Positions 16,238 to 25,574 of a stretch of 64,000 bases of DNA are shown piece after piece. The notes under the pieces are model-generated. The model was not told where the DNA came from and searched no databases. It worked only from the letters and a program-made list of their open reading frames with translations. A program made the translations under genes and the position numbers. Where the stretch lies: NCBI GenBank assembly GCA_051208035.1, contig JBPJFZ010000008.1, forward strand, positions 186,001 through 250,000, read 5' to 3'. Source of the stretch: JACKOB01 sp024234575. GTDB lineage: Bacteria > Pseudomonadota > Gammaproteobacteria > Pseudomonadales > Oleiphilaceae. How positions within the stretch are numbered: position 1 is the stretch's first letter; each line of letters opens with the position of its first letter.

Positions 16238-17272
16238 CTACTCAGCTCTTCTGCATATAACCGCGACATCGTTAACAATTGATGTACCGACGATACCCCT
16301 ATCATTTTGGATGATACAGTTGGCATCACTGCTGTGTTGGGTGATATTGACGGTATACACATCTCCGGTCATCAGCTCCGTTTGGAAGAAAAACCGGCCC
16401 TCTTCATTCTCAGTAATCGATTCGCTGCCATTTAGCAGCAAGGTGATGAACTCTGGTTTGCCGGTGATGGTGCCCGTGACAATGTAGCGGTTGAGGTTTG
16501 CAAGATTCTTTTGTAATAGCAGCTTTGCGTTGGTGTCTGTTGCCAGTGATTCTCGGTTCGCCACTTGCTTCAGGTAGTCAATAACATCTTCGGCAGAGTC
16601 GAAGTCATTGCGGGTAAAGTCAATTTTCTGGGCCAATGGTTTGCCCAGCTCAAGTATCTGGGAAGTAATTTTAATCCCTGTACCGGGATCATTGTCATCG
16701 TCCAACGCCATCAAGAACTGGTACACGTTTATCGCGATACGCTTGCGCACAGGGTCAGGTTGATCGCGGTATGTATAGAAAATAACGTCTTTGAGGGTGC
16801 GAGGGGTCGCAGACCCATCAAACTGGCCAATCACGCCGGGACGAATTTTGGGATTAACAATTTCGATAGCGCTGGCAATTTCAATGTCGATACCGCACTT
16901 TTTAATATGGCAAACAGAAACTTCAGAATCTTCGCCACACATTTCGTAGTATTCGTACTCACCGCTGGCACTGGTTACCCCTGTCAGTGTTTTCTTGATG
17001 CCATCTACCGTTGCCGTGGTTTCGCTCTCATAAGCAACGCCCTCGACGCCAGCGAGTATTCCCACTTGCTTGATGGCTTCGGTTTCCGTTGAGCCGTTGT
17101 CACAAGTGCCACCTGTGACGATTTCCTCGCTGGTGTCGGTGCTGGCGGTTTCAGTGCTGCTGCCGCTGCCGCTACTCGAACCGCCACCACAGGCGCTTAA
17201 TATCAAGGCGCAGAGTGACATTAACACTAGCAGTGCACGGGAAAAAGCTGAGGACAGTTTGTTTATTTGCAT
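16238..17272 (-). CDS. Lipoprotein with CGGGSSS mature end
   Basis: A 344-aa lipoprotein: signal helix, lipobox LSACGGGSSS (Cys28), a Ser/Thr/Gly linker, then a beta-rich domain starting GILAGVEGVAYESE with the pattern of carbohydrate-binding-like or carboxypeptidase-regulatory folds (SGEYEYYEMCGED). Four or more cysteines (CGED, CHIKKCG) probably form disulfides. A helical middle (KRIAINVYQFLMALDDD) contains an Asp-rich loop that may bind calcium. A hairpin AAAAAGCGACCTTTTT lies directly upstream of the ATG, and no clear ribosome site is visible. Confidence 0.75.
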   Translation of the reverse strand: MQINKLSSAFSRALLVLMSLCALILSACGGGSSSGSGSSTETASTDTSEEIVTGGTCDNGSTETEAIKQVGILAGVEGVAYESETTATVDGIKKTLTGVTSASGEYEYYEMCGEDSEVSVCHIKKCGIDIEIASAIEIVNPKIRPGVIGQFDGSATPRTLKDVIFYTYRDQPDPVRKRIAINVYQFLMALDDDNDPGTGIKITSQILELGKPLAQKIDFTRNDFDSAEDVIDYLKQVANRESLATDTNAKLLLQKNLANLNRYIVTGTITGKPEFITLLLNGSESITENEEGRFFFQTELMTGDVYTVNITQHSSDANCIIQNDRGIVGTSIVNDVAVICRRAE

Positions 17273-17539
17273 GTTAAAAAGGTCGCTTTTTAGAGGGTGA
17301 GGGCGGTGGCTTACCTGTTAAATAATAGACTGATAATGCCGACTCTTGCCAGTCGCATCCACATATCGAATGCCTGTGACTCTCAAATGGTCCTTAAAGC
17401 CCCGTAAAATAAGATGGCTGCTGTGGCAGTAAGTATTTTTGACAGAGGTCATGACATTGATGGAGCAACAGGGCATATTTACGTATTATTTCTGCTAAAT
17501 TTGTTACTTTAAAATACTCATTAATCACAGGGATCTACT

Positions 17540-17998
17540 ATGTCAATTGTGCTTTTGCTGCATCTGCTTGCTGCTGTAATCTGGGTTGGAGGAATGTTCT
17601 TCGCTTACGTGTGTTTACGCCCTGTGGCCGCATCGTTACTTGAGCCGCCCTTACGACTGACTCTTTGGGCCAACACATTTAGCAAGTTTTTCCCTTGGGT
17701 ATGGGTGGCGGTTTTTACTCTGCTATTTACCGGCCATGCGATGATTGCTTTTTACGGCGGCTTTGCCGGTATTGGCAAACATGTCCATGTCATGCTTGCG
17801 CTTGGCTATGTGATGTTTCTTATTTTTGGTCACCTCTACTTTGCACCTTTCAAGCGGTTGAAGCTAGCGGTAGCCGCACAGGATTGGCCGGTGGCTGGCG
17901 GGCACCTTAATACCATCAGAAAAATGGTTGGCATCAATCTTACACTGGGGTTGATTACGGTTACTGTCGCCGGGGGTGGTCGGTTCTTTGTGATCTGA
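17540..17998 (+). CDS. CopD-family-like integral membrane protein
   Basis: A 152-aa inner-membrane protein with four helices. The first (LLLHLLAAVIWVGGMFF) has the His-plus-WVGG pattern of the CopD family; later conserved His and Lys residues lie at helix edges (GHAMIAFYGG, GKHVHVML). Family members are linked with copper handling or heme-protein assembly, but nothing around it (a lipoprotein gene and cbpA) confirms this. The ribosome site AGGGA is well placed. Confidence 0.75.
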   Translation: MSIVLLLHLLAAVIWVGGMFFAYVCLRPVAASLLEPPLRLTLWANTFSKFFPWVWVAVFTLLFTGHAMIAFYGGFAGIGKHVHVMLALGYVMFLIFGHLYFAPFKRLKLAVAAQDWPVAGGHLNTIRKMVGINLTLGLITVTVAGGGRFFVI

Positions 17999-18124
17999 GT
18001 GTTGGCGATATGGGGTGCTGGATAGTTGAGTTATTCAAGTAGTATGATGCGGTCAAATTGCCTGTCGCACTGCAAGTGCTCTTGAGAACAGATGTTAATC
18101 AAGATGTATCGTTAGGATAAATAT

Positions 18125-19057
18125 ATGGAGTTTAAAGACTATTATAAAATTCTTGGTGTAGCGCCTGATGCTGACACTAAAACGATCAAAACTGCATATC
18201 GTAAGTTAGCCCGCAAGTATCATCCTGATATGAATCCGGATGAAGGTGCTGAAGAAAAGTTCAAAGAAGTCGCGGAAGCCTATCAAGTGCTCAAAGATGA
18301 TCAGACAAGGGCTGAGTTCGACGAGCTACGTCAATATGGCTCCCAGTCAAAGCAAGGTTTTAGGCCCCCGCCAGGGTGGCGACCCTCGCATAATTCCGGA
18401 TATTACGAAAGCGCTTCAGCCGAAGGAGACTTTTCAGATTTTTTTAATTCTGTTTTTGGCGCGCGAGGCTTCAAACAAAGGCAGCACCATGCCCGAGGGC
18501 AGGATGTCGAAATCGAGTTACCGGTATTTTTAGAAGAAACGTTAAATGAGACCCAAAAGGACATCGAATTTCAGCTGCCAGCGGATGGTTTTTCGCAAAA
18601 AGCACCATTAAAAAAACATTTGAAGGTAAAGATACCGCAGGGCGTTGTAGATGGTGCCAGAGTTCGTTTAAAGGGCCAGGGAAAACCCAGTGATGATGGC
18701 GGTGTGGCCGGCGATCTATATATACATATTCGTATTGTGCCGCACCCATTGTTTGATGTGTCCGGACATAACATTACCATTACAGTTCCTTTAGCGCCTT
18801 GGGAAACTGCGCTGGGTACTAAAATCACGATCCCCACTTTAGATGGAAAAATAAACCTTACCATCCCTCCTGATACGCAAGCTGGAGATAAGTTACGCGT
18901 GAAGGGGAAGGGGTTAAAAACCAAAACCGGAAGAGGGGATTTGCTTGCCGTTATCAAAGTGGTAATGCCCCCTAAAGCCAGTGAGAAAGCTAACCAGCTT
19001 TGGCGAGAGCTAGCCGCGAGTGAGGCCTTTAACCCAAGAGAAGAGTGGAGTGTGTAG
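18125..19057 (+). CDS. cbpA: DnaJ-type co-chaperone CbpA
   Basis: A 310-aa type II J protein. The J domain occupies residues 5-70 with the HPD motif (KYHPDMNPD). A G/F-like linker (~75-115) follows, and then two DnaJ C-terminal beta domains without a zinc-finger insert, which separates CbpA from DnaJ. It brings clients to DnaK and stimulates its ATPase; in E. coli it also binds curved DNA. The ribosome site is TAGGA. The gene is followed two bases later by cbpM, its modulator, the standard pairing. Confidence 0.93.
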   Translation: MEFKDYYKILGVAPDADTKTIKTAYRKLARKYHPDMNPDEGAEEKFKEVAEAYQVLKDDQTRAEFDELRQYGSQSKQGFRPPPGWRPSHNSGYYESASAEGDFSDFFNSVFGARGFKQRQHHARGQDVEIELPVFLEETLNETQKDIEFQLPADGFSQKAPLKKHLKVKIPQGVVDGARVRLKGQGKPSDDGGVAGDLYIHIRIVPHPLFDVSGHNITITVPLAPWETALGTKITIPTLDGKINLTIPPDTQAGDKLRVKGKGLKTKTGRGDLLAVIKVVMPPKASEKANQLWRELAASEAFNPREEWSV

Positions 19058-19059
19058 TC

Positions 19060-19386
19060 ATGAGTGAAAAATCTTTTAGTATTTCATTTGATGAACTGTG
19101 CGAAATTGAAGGTATAGAAAGCCAGCTGATCGTTGAAATTGTAGAATATGAGATTGTTACTCCCTTAAACAAGCGCTTAGAAGAGACCACTGAGCATCAA
19201 TGGCTGTTTGATACGGCGAGCATTTATTGGATACAAAAAGCACTGCGCCTGCATCATGACTTGGAAATCGACTGGGTTGCTGTCGCGATGTTGATCGACT
19301 TGATGCAGCAGAAGGAGGCACTGTTGAAAGAGAATAGAAAATATGAGCAACAACTCAAGCGGTTCATAACGGGCAATATAGTCTGA
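19060..19386 (+). CDS. cbpM: CbpA modulator CbpM
   Basis: 108 aa from the ATG at 19060, directly after the cbpA stop at 19055-19057; the longer frame from 19045 lies inside cbpA and is unlikely. It starts with a MerR-like helical part (FDELCEIEGIESQLIVEIVEY) and ends in a coiled-coil segment (LMQQKEALLKENRKYEQQL), as in CbpM. By family it binds the J domain of CbpA and blocks its work with DnaK. Confidence 0.9.
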   Translation: MSEKSFSISFDELCEIEGIESQLIVEIVEYEIVTPLNKRLEETTEHQWLFDTASIYWIQKALRLHHDLEIDWVAVAMLIDLMQQKEALLKENRKYEQQLKRFITGNIV

Positions 19387-19737
19387 CTGAAATAGAAAAT
19401 AAGGCGTTTAGAACAAAACCAACGCCCAATCGAACGCTTCGGCTTTTTCTTCTGTGGAAGCTCTAATGATGCTTGCAATAGACAGACAGTATCGAGTCGC
19501 ATTCAGGGTGCCCTGACCCCCGCCGTTTTTGCTGCATAAACGTCCTTACCTTTTAACAAGCCCGGCCAATTTCTTACGCTGTTTGCCAAGCATATTTTTA
19601 GTGCGCTGATTTCTTTCGATTTTGCGAAAACCGGTTAGACTTAATGGGCAATTGCAGAAAAGTGCGAGAACTTTTAGTTGTTGTTGCCGTTCAGTTGATC
19701 AATTTTTCCACATGGATTTCCACTCAGGTAAGACGTT
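19387..19737. other. Intergenic stretch before the FHA-GGDEF gene
   Basis: About 350 bases. It must hold the promoter of the downstream cyclase gene, but no clear -35/-10 pair was found. On the minus strand 19546-19698 is an open frame without a start codon whose translation looks coding-like (see findings). GGCGTT/AACGCC at 19402-19425 could form a weak hairpin. Confidence 0.35.
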
Positions 19738-20652
19738 ATGGATGATAAGTTTTCAAAAACCATGATTCAAAAAAGCGAGGCCTATGAAGACAGTCTGGTG
19801 GCTGCAGTCGAGGCTCCGGCATGCTTCGTTCTGCTATTGGGTGAAAAGGCCTTAGTGGGTCGCCAATGGAGTATTGATAGTGGGTCGATGATAATAGGCC
19901 GGTCGTCGTTTTGTCAGATCAGCATTGATGATTTAAGTGTGAGTGCGCGACATGCGCAAATAAGCTCGACTGATGACGGCGACACTATTGTCGATCTGGG
20001 CTCAACGAACAAAACGCTTATCAATGGCACCGAACTAAAAACCAATATCCCGTATAAGCTGCGCAATAACGACTTGGTTAAAATGGGTAATATCATCGTT
20101 AAGTATTTGGCCCGAGGTAATATCGAGTCTGTTTCTGTGGCTGAAACTTTCGATCGCAGCTATACCGATGCGTTAACTCGTGTTTACAACAAGGGGGCGC
20201 TGGCTCTGCAGGGGATGGAATTTTTTGAGAGAGCAATGTTACAAAATCTGCCTCTCGGAATAGCCAGCTTAGACATCGACTTTTTTAAAAAAGTAAATGA
20301 CAACCACGGCCACGCCGCTGGTGACTTTGTGTTAGTGGAATTTGCCCGGTTGGTAAAAGAAAAATATCGATCAAAAGATGACTTTTTTGCGAGGGCCGGT
20401 GGTGAGGAGTTTGTTCTCATGATTACTCGCCGACAATTACCGCAAGCGATTGTTCAGCTTGAGTCACTGCGTAAGGCGGTTAATGATCACCGCTTTGAGT
20501 TTAAAGGGGTTCACATACCCGTCACGGTGTCGATTGGTTTTGCGATGATGAATGGTCGGGATAAAGGCTGGCAGAATATTCTCGAACGGTCTGATAAAGC
20601 GTTGTATCAATCAAAGGCAGAAGGGCGGAATCGGCTGTCGCTAAGCAAGTGA
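19738..20652 (+). CDS. FHA-GGDEF diguanylate cyclase
   Basis: A 304-aa cytosolic protein. Residues ~45-115 form an FHA domain, which binds phosphothreonine (GRSSFCQI, SARHAQI, LGSTNKTLING). Residues ~135-300 form a GGDEF domain with signature GGEEF at 221-225, a form active in many cyclases. The inhibitory site usually reading RxxD nine residues before the signature reads SKDD here, so product inhibition is probably lost or altered. This suggests c-di-GMP synthesis controlled by a phosphorylated partner, though no kinase is adjacent. Confidence 0.92.
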   Translation: MDDKFSKTMIQKSEAYEDSLVAAVEAPACFVLLLGEKALVGRQWSIDSGSMIIGRSSFCQISIDDLSVSARHAQISSTDDGDTIVDLGSTNKTLINGTELKTNIPYKLRNNDLVKMGNIIVKYLARGNIESVSVAETFDRSYTDALTRVYNKGALALQGMEFFERAMLQNLPLGIASLDIDFFKKVNDNHGHAAGDFVLVEFARLVKEKYRSKDDFFARAGGEEFVLMITRRQLPQAIVQLESLRKAVNDHRFEFKGVHIPVTVSIGFAMMNGRDKGWQNILERSDKALYQSKAEGRNRLSLSK

Positions 20653-20693
20653 TGGTTTGCGGTGTTCATCAGTTCACCTAGAGGTTTGTAGCT

Positions 20694-21227
20694 TTGGATG
20701 TAAATTTACTGCTTGATATGGACCCTTTTACCTGGGTTGGAATCCTCTGCGCCATGGGGTCTGGCACTATTATTGGTCTTGAGCGGCAGATTCTGGGTAA
20801 GCCGGTGGGCGTCCGCACCAGCTCGCTCATTTGTATCGGCACTTATGTTTTTACGGTGATTGGTGAGTCTTTCGTCGGGACGTCTGCTGACCCTTCCAGG
20901 GTGGTTGGGCAGATCATAACGGGAATAGGGTTTCTCGGTGCCGGGGTAATGCTTACCAAAGATGGTATTGTACTGGGAGTCACTTCTGCTGCCGCTATCT
21001 GGATGTTGGCGGCTGTCGGGGTCACCATTGGCAGTGGTCATGAAGCAACAGGCGTTAAATTAGCAATTTTAGCGGTGATTATTTTGATTGGGGTTGATGT
21101 GATAGAAAACTCATTTAAATCGATGCAAAGAGGCGTGCACGCTAAAATACTTAATCGATCCTTAAGTCGTCAAAATGGTAACCCAACAGGAGGTGGTCAA
21201 AATCGGCGAGCTGATGATCCCAAGTAG
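20694..21227 (+). CDS. MgtC/SapB-family membrane protein
   Basis: A 177-aa inner-membrane protein with about four or five helices and the MgtC core (GTIIGLERQILGKPVGVRTSSL, then GIGFLGAGVMLTKDG and a SAAAIWMLAAVG helix). It lacks the C-terminal ACT-like domain of longer MgtC proteins and ends in a polar tail. Reported roles are survival at low magnesium and inhibition of the F-ATPase. The frame begins at TTG 20694; the in-frame ATG at 20718 is the alternative. Confidence 0.88.
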   Translation: MDVNLLLDMDPFTWVGILCAMGSGTIIGLERQILGKPVGVRTSSLICIGTYVFTVIGESFVGTSADPSRVVGQIITGIGFLGAGVMLTKDGIVLGVTSAAAIWMLAAVGVTIGSGHEATGVKLAILAVIILIGVDVIENSFKSMQRGVHAKILNRSLSRQNGNPTGGGQNRRADDPK

Positions 21228-21350
21228 TGGCAGCTGCAAAGGATGTCTTACTTCTAATGTAATAGATACACTACCCGTCATTTTTGCCTATACTTGCCGG
21301 ATATTCCCTTTTTTAATTGGGGTTAAATATTTGACCAGACATTTCCGGGA

Positions 21351-23135
21351 ATGAACTTTCAGACAATGGATACGATTAAGAAAGCATTGTTTTTGTTGTT
21401 TGCCGGACTCTCACTTTGTTATTCAGTCGTGTTGCCGGCGGCAGAGCCAGTAAATCTGACAGGCTTTGAAGAGTCGACGCTGGGTAAACATCTGCGCTAC
21501 TTTCAAGAACAAAAAAATGCACCAATGACCTTGAATGATGCTATTCAGCGCTTCGCTGATGGTGAAACGAAACAAGGAACTGGCAACTCCATTTCATTAG
21601 GGATAGGTGTGCGCCCGGTGTGGTTAAAAGCCACCGTGAAAAACGCAGAGTTCAACGACACGCTTTACAGGCTGTCTATTGAAACGCCTTGGCTGGATAA
21701 TATCGACACCTGGCTGGTGCAGGAGGGCCGTATCTTGCGACATGTTGTTGGCGGGGACGCTCTGCCGTTTGATCAGCGCCCCATGCCTTACCGGGTATTT
21801 GCCTTTGAAACCGGTTTCCCGTCAGGGATGACTGATCTGTATTTTAGAGTCGAGTCACTGGGTCCGATGGCTATTCCGCTGCGTTTAAGCACGGTCAATG
21901 CTTCTATTGCCCGGGATATCTCATCAAGTTATCAGTATGGTTTGTTATATGGTGTGATGGGGGCATTGGCAATCTACAATATTGTCTTGTTTCTCCTTAT
22001 TCGACAAAAAGTATTTGGTCTGTACAGCTTGTACCTGCTTGGTTTTGTTGCCAACAGTTTTTCTTACACCGGGCAGTTGCATACCTATATTACCGCTGAC
22101 TTCGGGGTGCATTTCCAGGACTGGTTGGATACATTTCTGATGATTACCTACAGTATTGCCGGTTTGCATTTTGCCCGCACTTTACTGAACACCAGGGCAT
22201 ACTCGCCAAAGCTCGATAAACTGACGATTGCCGTAGCAACGATTATTCCTTTGGGAATATTTGTTGGTGCACTATTTAATCAGCTGGTTTTCTCTCTCAT
22301 TCTGGCATTTATTTTAAATTCCGGCTTTGCCACCTTGTTTATTGCGCTGGGTGTTGCCGCTTATCGCGCTAAAGCAGATTTTGCCCTCTTGTTTCTTTTT
22401 TCATCAGTACAGGCGGCGGTCTGCATTGGTATTTCGACTATGGCTGTGGCAGGTGTGCTGCCCTATAACGACTTTACCTTTAAAGCTATCGAAGTTGGCA
22501 TGGCACTCGAAGCTGTCTTGCTCGCGGTGATCATCGCGCAACAGTTTCGTATGGCGCAGCGTGATAAGTTGCTGGCAGAAACATATGCCAGAACGGATGC
22601 ACTCACCGGCTTGCTCAATCGTCGCGGCTTTCAGGAAATGGTGGATAAGCTCTGGGAGAACCTGTCCCGTAATCACCGGGCAGTGTCGATCATACTGCTT
22701 GATGTTGACCATTTTAAAAAAATTAACGATACCTACGGCCACCTGCAAGGAGACCAGGTATTAATTGCGCTTGCAGACTGCCTGCAAAGAACGATTCGTA
22801 AAGGAGATGTGTCAGCCCGCTGGGGGGGAGAAGAGTTTATCATGCTGCTGCCAGAAACCGATCAGCAAGAGGCATTGGTGCAAGCAGAAAGGCTTCGCAA
22901 AGCGATTGCGGCGCTTAAAGTTCCGTATCGAAATGTAACGTTAAGCATTACCGGCAGTTTGGGGGTGTCAGGAACCCTCGCCATGAGTGATTGTAGAGAA
23001 CATCATTACGACTTTGAACGCATGGTCAGAGCGGCGGACGATGCACTCTATGCCTCGAAAAACAGTGGCCGTAATCAGGTTTTTTATTTCCCGGATGTTG
23101 ATAACGATAACACTATTGCGGTGGCGATTCAGTAG
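21351..23135 (+). CDS. 7TMR-DISM diguanylate cyclase
   Basis: A 594-aa membrane sensor: signal sequence (to about residue 28), periplasmic 7TMR-DISMED2 beta domain (~35-185, with PVWLKATV and PYRVFAFETG), seven membrane helices (~195-400, first YGLLYGVMGALAIYNIVLFLL), short linker, then GGDEF (~415-580). The signature is GGEEF at 492-496 and the inhibitory RxxD (RKGD) is intact, unlike in the FHA cyclase upstream. It probably turns binding of an external ligand into c-di-GMP output. It converges with dusC, with about 11 bases between stops. Confidence 0.93.
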   Translation: MNFQTMDTIKKALFLLFAGLSLCYSVVLPAAEPVNLTGFEESTLGKHLRYFQEQKNAPMTLNDAIQRFADGETKQGTGNSISLGIGVRPVWLKATVKNAEFNDTLYRLSIETPWLDNIDTWLVQEGRILRHVVGGDALPFDQRPMPYRVFAFETGFPSGMTDLYFRVESLGPMAIPLRLSTVNASIARDISSSYQYGLLYGVMGALAIYNIVLFLLIRQKVFGLYSLYLLGFVANSFSYTGQLHTYITADFGVHFQDWLDTFLMITYSIAGLHFARTLLNTRAYSPKLDKLTIAVATIIPLGIFVGALFNQLVFSLILAFILNSGFATLFIALGVAAYRAKADFALLFLFSSVQAAVCIGISTMAVAGVLPYNDFTFKAIEVGMALEAVLLAVIIAQQFRMAQRDKLLAETYARTDALTGLLNRRGFQEMVDKLWENLSRNHRAVSIILLDVDHFKKINDTYGHLQGDQVLIALADCLQRTIRKGDVSARWGGEEFIMLLPETDQQEALVQAERLRKAIAALKVPYRNVTLSITGSLGVSGTLAMSDCREHHYDFERMVRAADDALYASKNSGRNQVFYFPDVDNDNTIAVAIQ

Positions 23136-23146
23136 AGCGATAGGTC

Positions 23147-24112
23147 TTAGCCTGGCAGATTTCCATCGGCAAAATACAGCAGTGCATCACGCACTTGTTC
23201 GGGCTGATGTAATTTTTTAACTGTGTCGAATACAGTGCTCATTTCCTGGTAGCCTTTTTTCAGGTATACCAGCCACTGTTTTATCGGGTTACCGAGGTAC
23301 TCGTCGTCGTAATGCTCTTTCGATAAATCAAAGAATGCCACGAGCAACTGTGCAACCTCCTGCCAAGACATGGCGCATTCTTGTGTTCCCGCCTGCAATT
23401 GCTTAATGCGTTTGGGTAAGTCCGGACGCGCCAATACCCCTCTACCGATCATGATATCTGCACAGCCACTTTGGTCGACGCAGGCGAGATAGTCATCCAG
23501 TGTCCAGACCTCACCATTAGCGATTAAAGGAATGGGGCTGACAGGGTGTACTTGCTTGATAAAATGCCAATGTGCCGGGGGTTTATAACCGTCGACTTTG
23601 GTACGGGCATGAATGACCAGTTCGCTGGCATTGGCGGCAAAAATGGCTTGTGTAATATCTTTAAAAAGACTGCTGTCGTCATAACCCAAGCGTATTTTTA
23701 CCGTTACCGGGATGTGCGAAGGCACCGCCTGGCGGACGGCCTGGGTGATCGCGAAAACGCGGTCGGGGGTGCGAAGTAAAATAGAGCCGCCGTGGTTGCG
23801 GTTCACTAACTTGGACGGGCAGCCAAAATTGATATCAATGCCCGGTGCACCGCAACTGGCAGCGACTTGCGCGTTCGCCGCCATGGCTTCAACATTGCTA
23901 CCCAGTAGCTGAATATAAACCGGCGTGCCAGAAAGGGTTTTGCCGCCGTTTAACAGTTCTGGACTGAAGCGATGAAAAAGGCGCTCCGGGAAAACGTTGT
24001 CGGTGACCCGGATAAACTCCGTCACACAGCGGTCAATACCTCCAAGCTGCGTGAGTACCTCTCGCATTGAGTGATTAACAACACCTTCCATCGGGGCAAG
24101 GAATACACGCAC
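23147..24112 (-). CDS. dusC: tRNA-dihydrouridine(16) synthase
   Basis: A 321-aa FMN-dependent enzyme of normal length. It shows the FMN-site start (RVFLAPMEGVV), the catalytic-cysteine motif (DINFGCPSKLV), the KIRLG barrel strand, the HARTK motif and the phosphate-binding IMIGRGVLARP. The sequence IDRCVTEFIRV near the start and the overall length fit DusC rather than DusA or DusB. It reduces uridine 16 in the tRNA D-loop. The start is a GTG at 24112 with GGAA upstream. Confidence 0.92.
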   Translation of the reverse strand: MRVFLAPMEGVVNHSMREVLTQLGGIDRCVTEFIRVTDNVFPERLFHRFSPELLNGGKTLSGTPVYIQLLGSNVEAMAANAQVAASCGAPGIDINFGCPSKLVNRNHGGSILLRTPDRVFAITQAVRQAVPSHIPVTVKIRLGYDDSSLFKDITQAIFAANASELVIHARTKVDGYKPPAHWHFIKQVHPVSPIPLIANGEVWTLDDYLACVDQSGCADIMIGRGVLARPDLPKRIKQLQAGTQECAMSWQEVAQLLVAFFDLSKEHYDDEYLGNPIKQWLVYLKKGYQEMSTVFDTVKKLHQPEQVRDALLYFADGNLPG

Positions 24113-24314
24113 AGGGCTATTTCCATCGTTTTTTTAAGGGCGCACACTATACCTGTTTCATGAGGTAAATGCTGCTGTGGTTGTATGAAATTTGTTCTGA
24201 TTAATAAACCCGGCCCATGCCTATTTCAAATGTGCCCGCTTTTTCGGCATAGCAACCGTCTGCGTACGCTGCTATGTTAGAAATATTGAGCGAGTTTTGC
24301 GGACCGTGAAGGGC

Positions 24315-24404
24315 TTGTATGTCTTTTTGGGACCGTCTGCCGCAGGGATGCGGCAGTCGAGCGCCCAGGGATGGGTTTACAGCGTGTTCCAAAAAGCCAT
24401 ACAA
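24315..24404. repeat. Large imperfect palindromic intergenic element
   Basis: The outer arms, TTGTATGTCTTTTTGGGAC at 24315 and GTTCCAAAAAGCCATACAA ending at 24404, pair almost fully. Inside, CTGCCGCA-GGGA-TGCGGCAG (24337-24356) is a perfect eight-base-pair hairpin. Transcribed from either strand it would fold into a long stem. I recall similar intergenic units in marine gammaproteobacteria, but this needs a copy count. It lies between dusC and the YghU-like gene; the rest of the 355-base gap shows nothing else. Confidence 0.55.
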
Positions 24405-24468
24405 ACCCGGAATTGTTTCGTGTTCTGAGTCTGCGTATTTACACACTTCCTAGTAAGGTGCCTGAAAA

Positions 24469-25311
24469 ATGAGTAATCCAGAGAGCTATATACCTCCTAA
24501 AGTTTGGACCTGGGATCAATCCAGCGGCGGCAAATTTGCCAATATCAATCGTCCGGTGGCCGGAGCGACCCATGAGAAAGAGTTGCCCGTGGGTAAACAT
24601 CCGCATCAGCTTTATTCACTGGCGACACCAAACGGTGTGAAAGTAACGATACTGCTGGAAGAGCTTTTAGCCTTAGGTAAAACAGAGGCAGAATATGATG
24701 CCTGGTTGATTGATATCAGCAGTGGCGATCAGTTTGGCAGCGGCTTTACGCAGATAAATCCTAACTCAAAGATCCCTGCCTTGCTTGATCGCAGTGTGAA
24801 CCCGCCAATCAGAGTTTTTGAGTCCGGGGCGATATTGGTTTATCTGGCGGAAAAGTTTAACGCGTTTCTTCCGATCGAGTCGGCGGCGCGGGCAGAGTGC
24901 ATGTCCTGGTTGTTCTGGCAAATGGGCAGCGCGCCATTTCTTGGGGGTGGTTTTGGCCACTTTTACGCCTATGCCCCAGAGAAGCTTGAATACCCGATAA
25001 ACCGCTATGCTATGGAAGTGAAACGTCAGTTAGATGTGTTGGATCGTAATCTGGCATCACGAAAGTTTATTTGCGGAGATGACTACACCATTGCCGATAT
25101 GGCCATTTACGCTTGGTACGGCGTGCTGGTCGAAGGCAAACTTTACGAGGCTGCTGAGTTTCTGGACGTGAAATCGTATCAACATGTCGTACGTTGGGCG
25201 CAAGAGATTTACGCCAGGCCAGCAGTGAAGAGAGGTCGTCGCGTCAACCGCGCCTGGGGTGATCAAAGTTCACAACTGATTGAGCGTCATGATGCGAGTG
25301 ATCTGGATTAA
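24469..25311 (+). CDS. yghU: YghU-type glutathione transferase / disulfide-bond oxidoreductase
   Basis: A 280-aa GST of the Nu class with the characteristic N-terminal extension (PPKVWTWDQSSGGKFANINRP), then the thioredoxin-like domain (HQLYSLATPNGVKVTILLEE, with Thr and Asn as glutathione contacts) and NPNSKIPALLD. The C-terminal helical domain includes ADMAIYAWYG. Family members bind two glutathiones and reduce disulfides or organic peroxides. Length matches E. coli YghU. The palindromic repeat lies just upstream. Confidence 0.92.
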   Translation: MSNPESYIPPKVWTWDQSSGGKFANINRPVAGATHEKELPVGKHPHQLYSLATPNGVKVTILLEELLALGKTEAEYDAWLIDISSGDQFGSGFTQINPNSKIPALLDRSVNPPIRVFESGAILVYLAEKFNAFLPIESAARAECMSWLFWQMGSAPFLGGGFGHFYAYAPEKLEYPINRYAMEVKRQLDVLDRNLASRKFICGDDYTIADMAIYAWYGVLVEGKLYEAAEFLDVKSYQHVVRWAQEIYARPAVKRGRRVNRAWGDQSSQLIERHDASDLD

Positions 25312-25574
25312 CGACGTGCAGATTTCAGAGAACTGAGAGCGCCAAAGAAGTCTTTGCGAAGTGGTGCCAGTTTCCATAGAGCTAGACGCTACCTGTTCCC
25401 ATCAATATAGGTCGAATAATCTGCAATGGCCTGTTTATTGCTCCCCTCCTATTTAAGGGCGTTATACGCAAGATAGACGCCTTTAATTGGTGATTGATGT
25501 TTTACCGTGCTCTGTTATGGGGCGGAACCTTCGTGGCATCAATCGAGCAGGCAATTAGAACAGGCTGCATGTAC

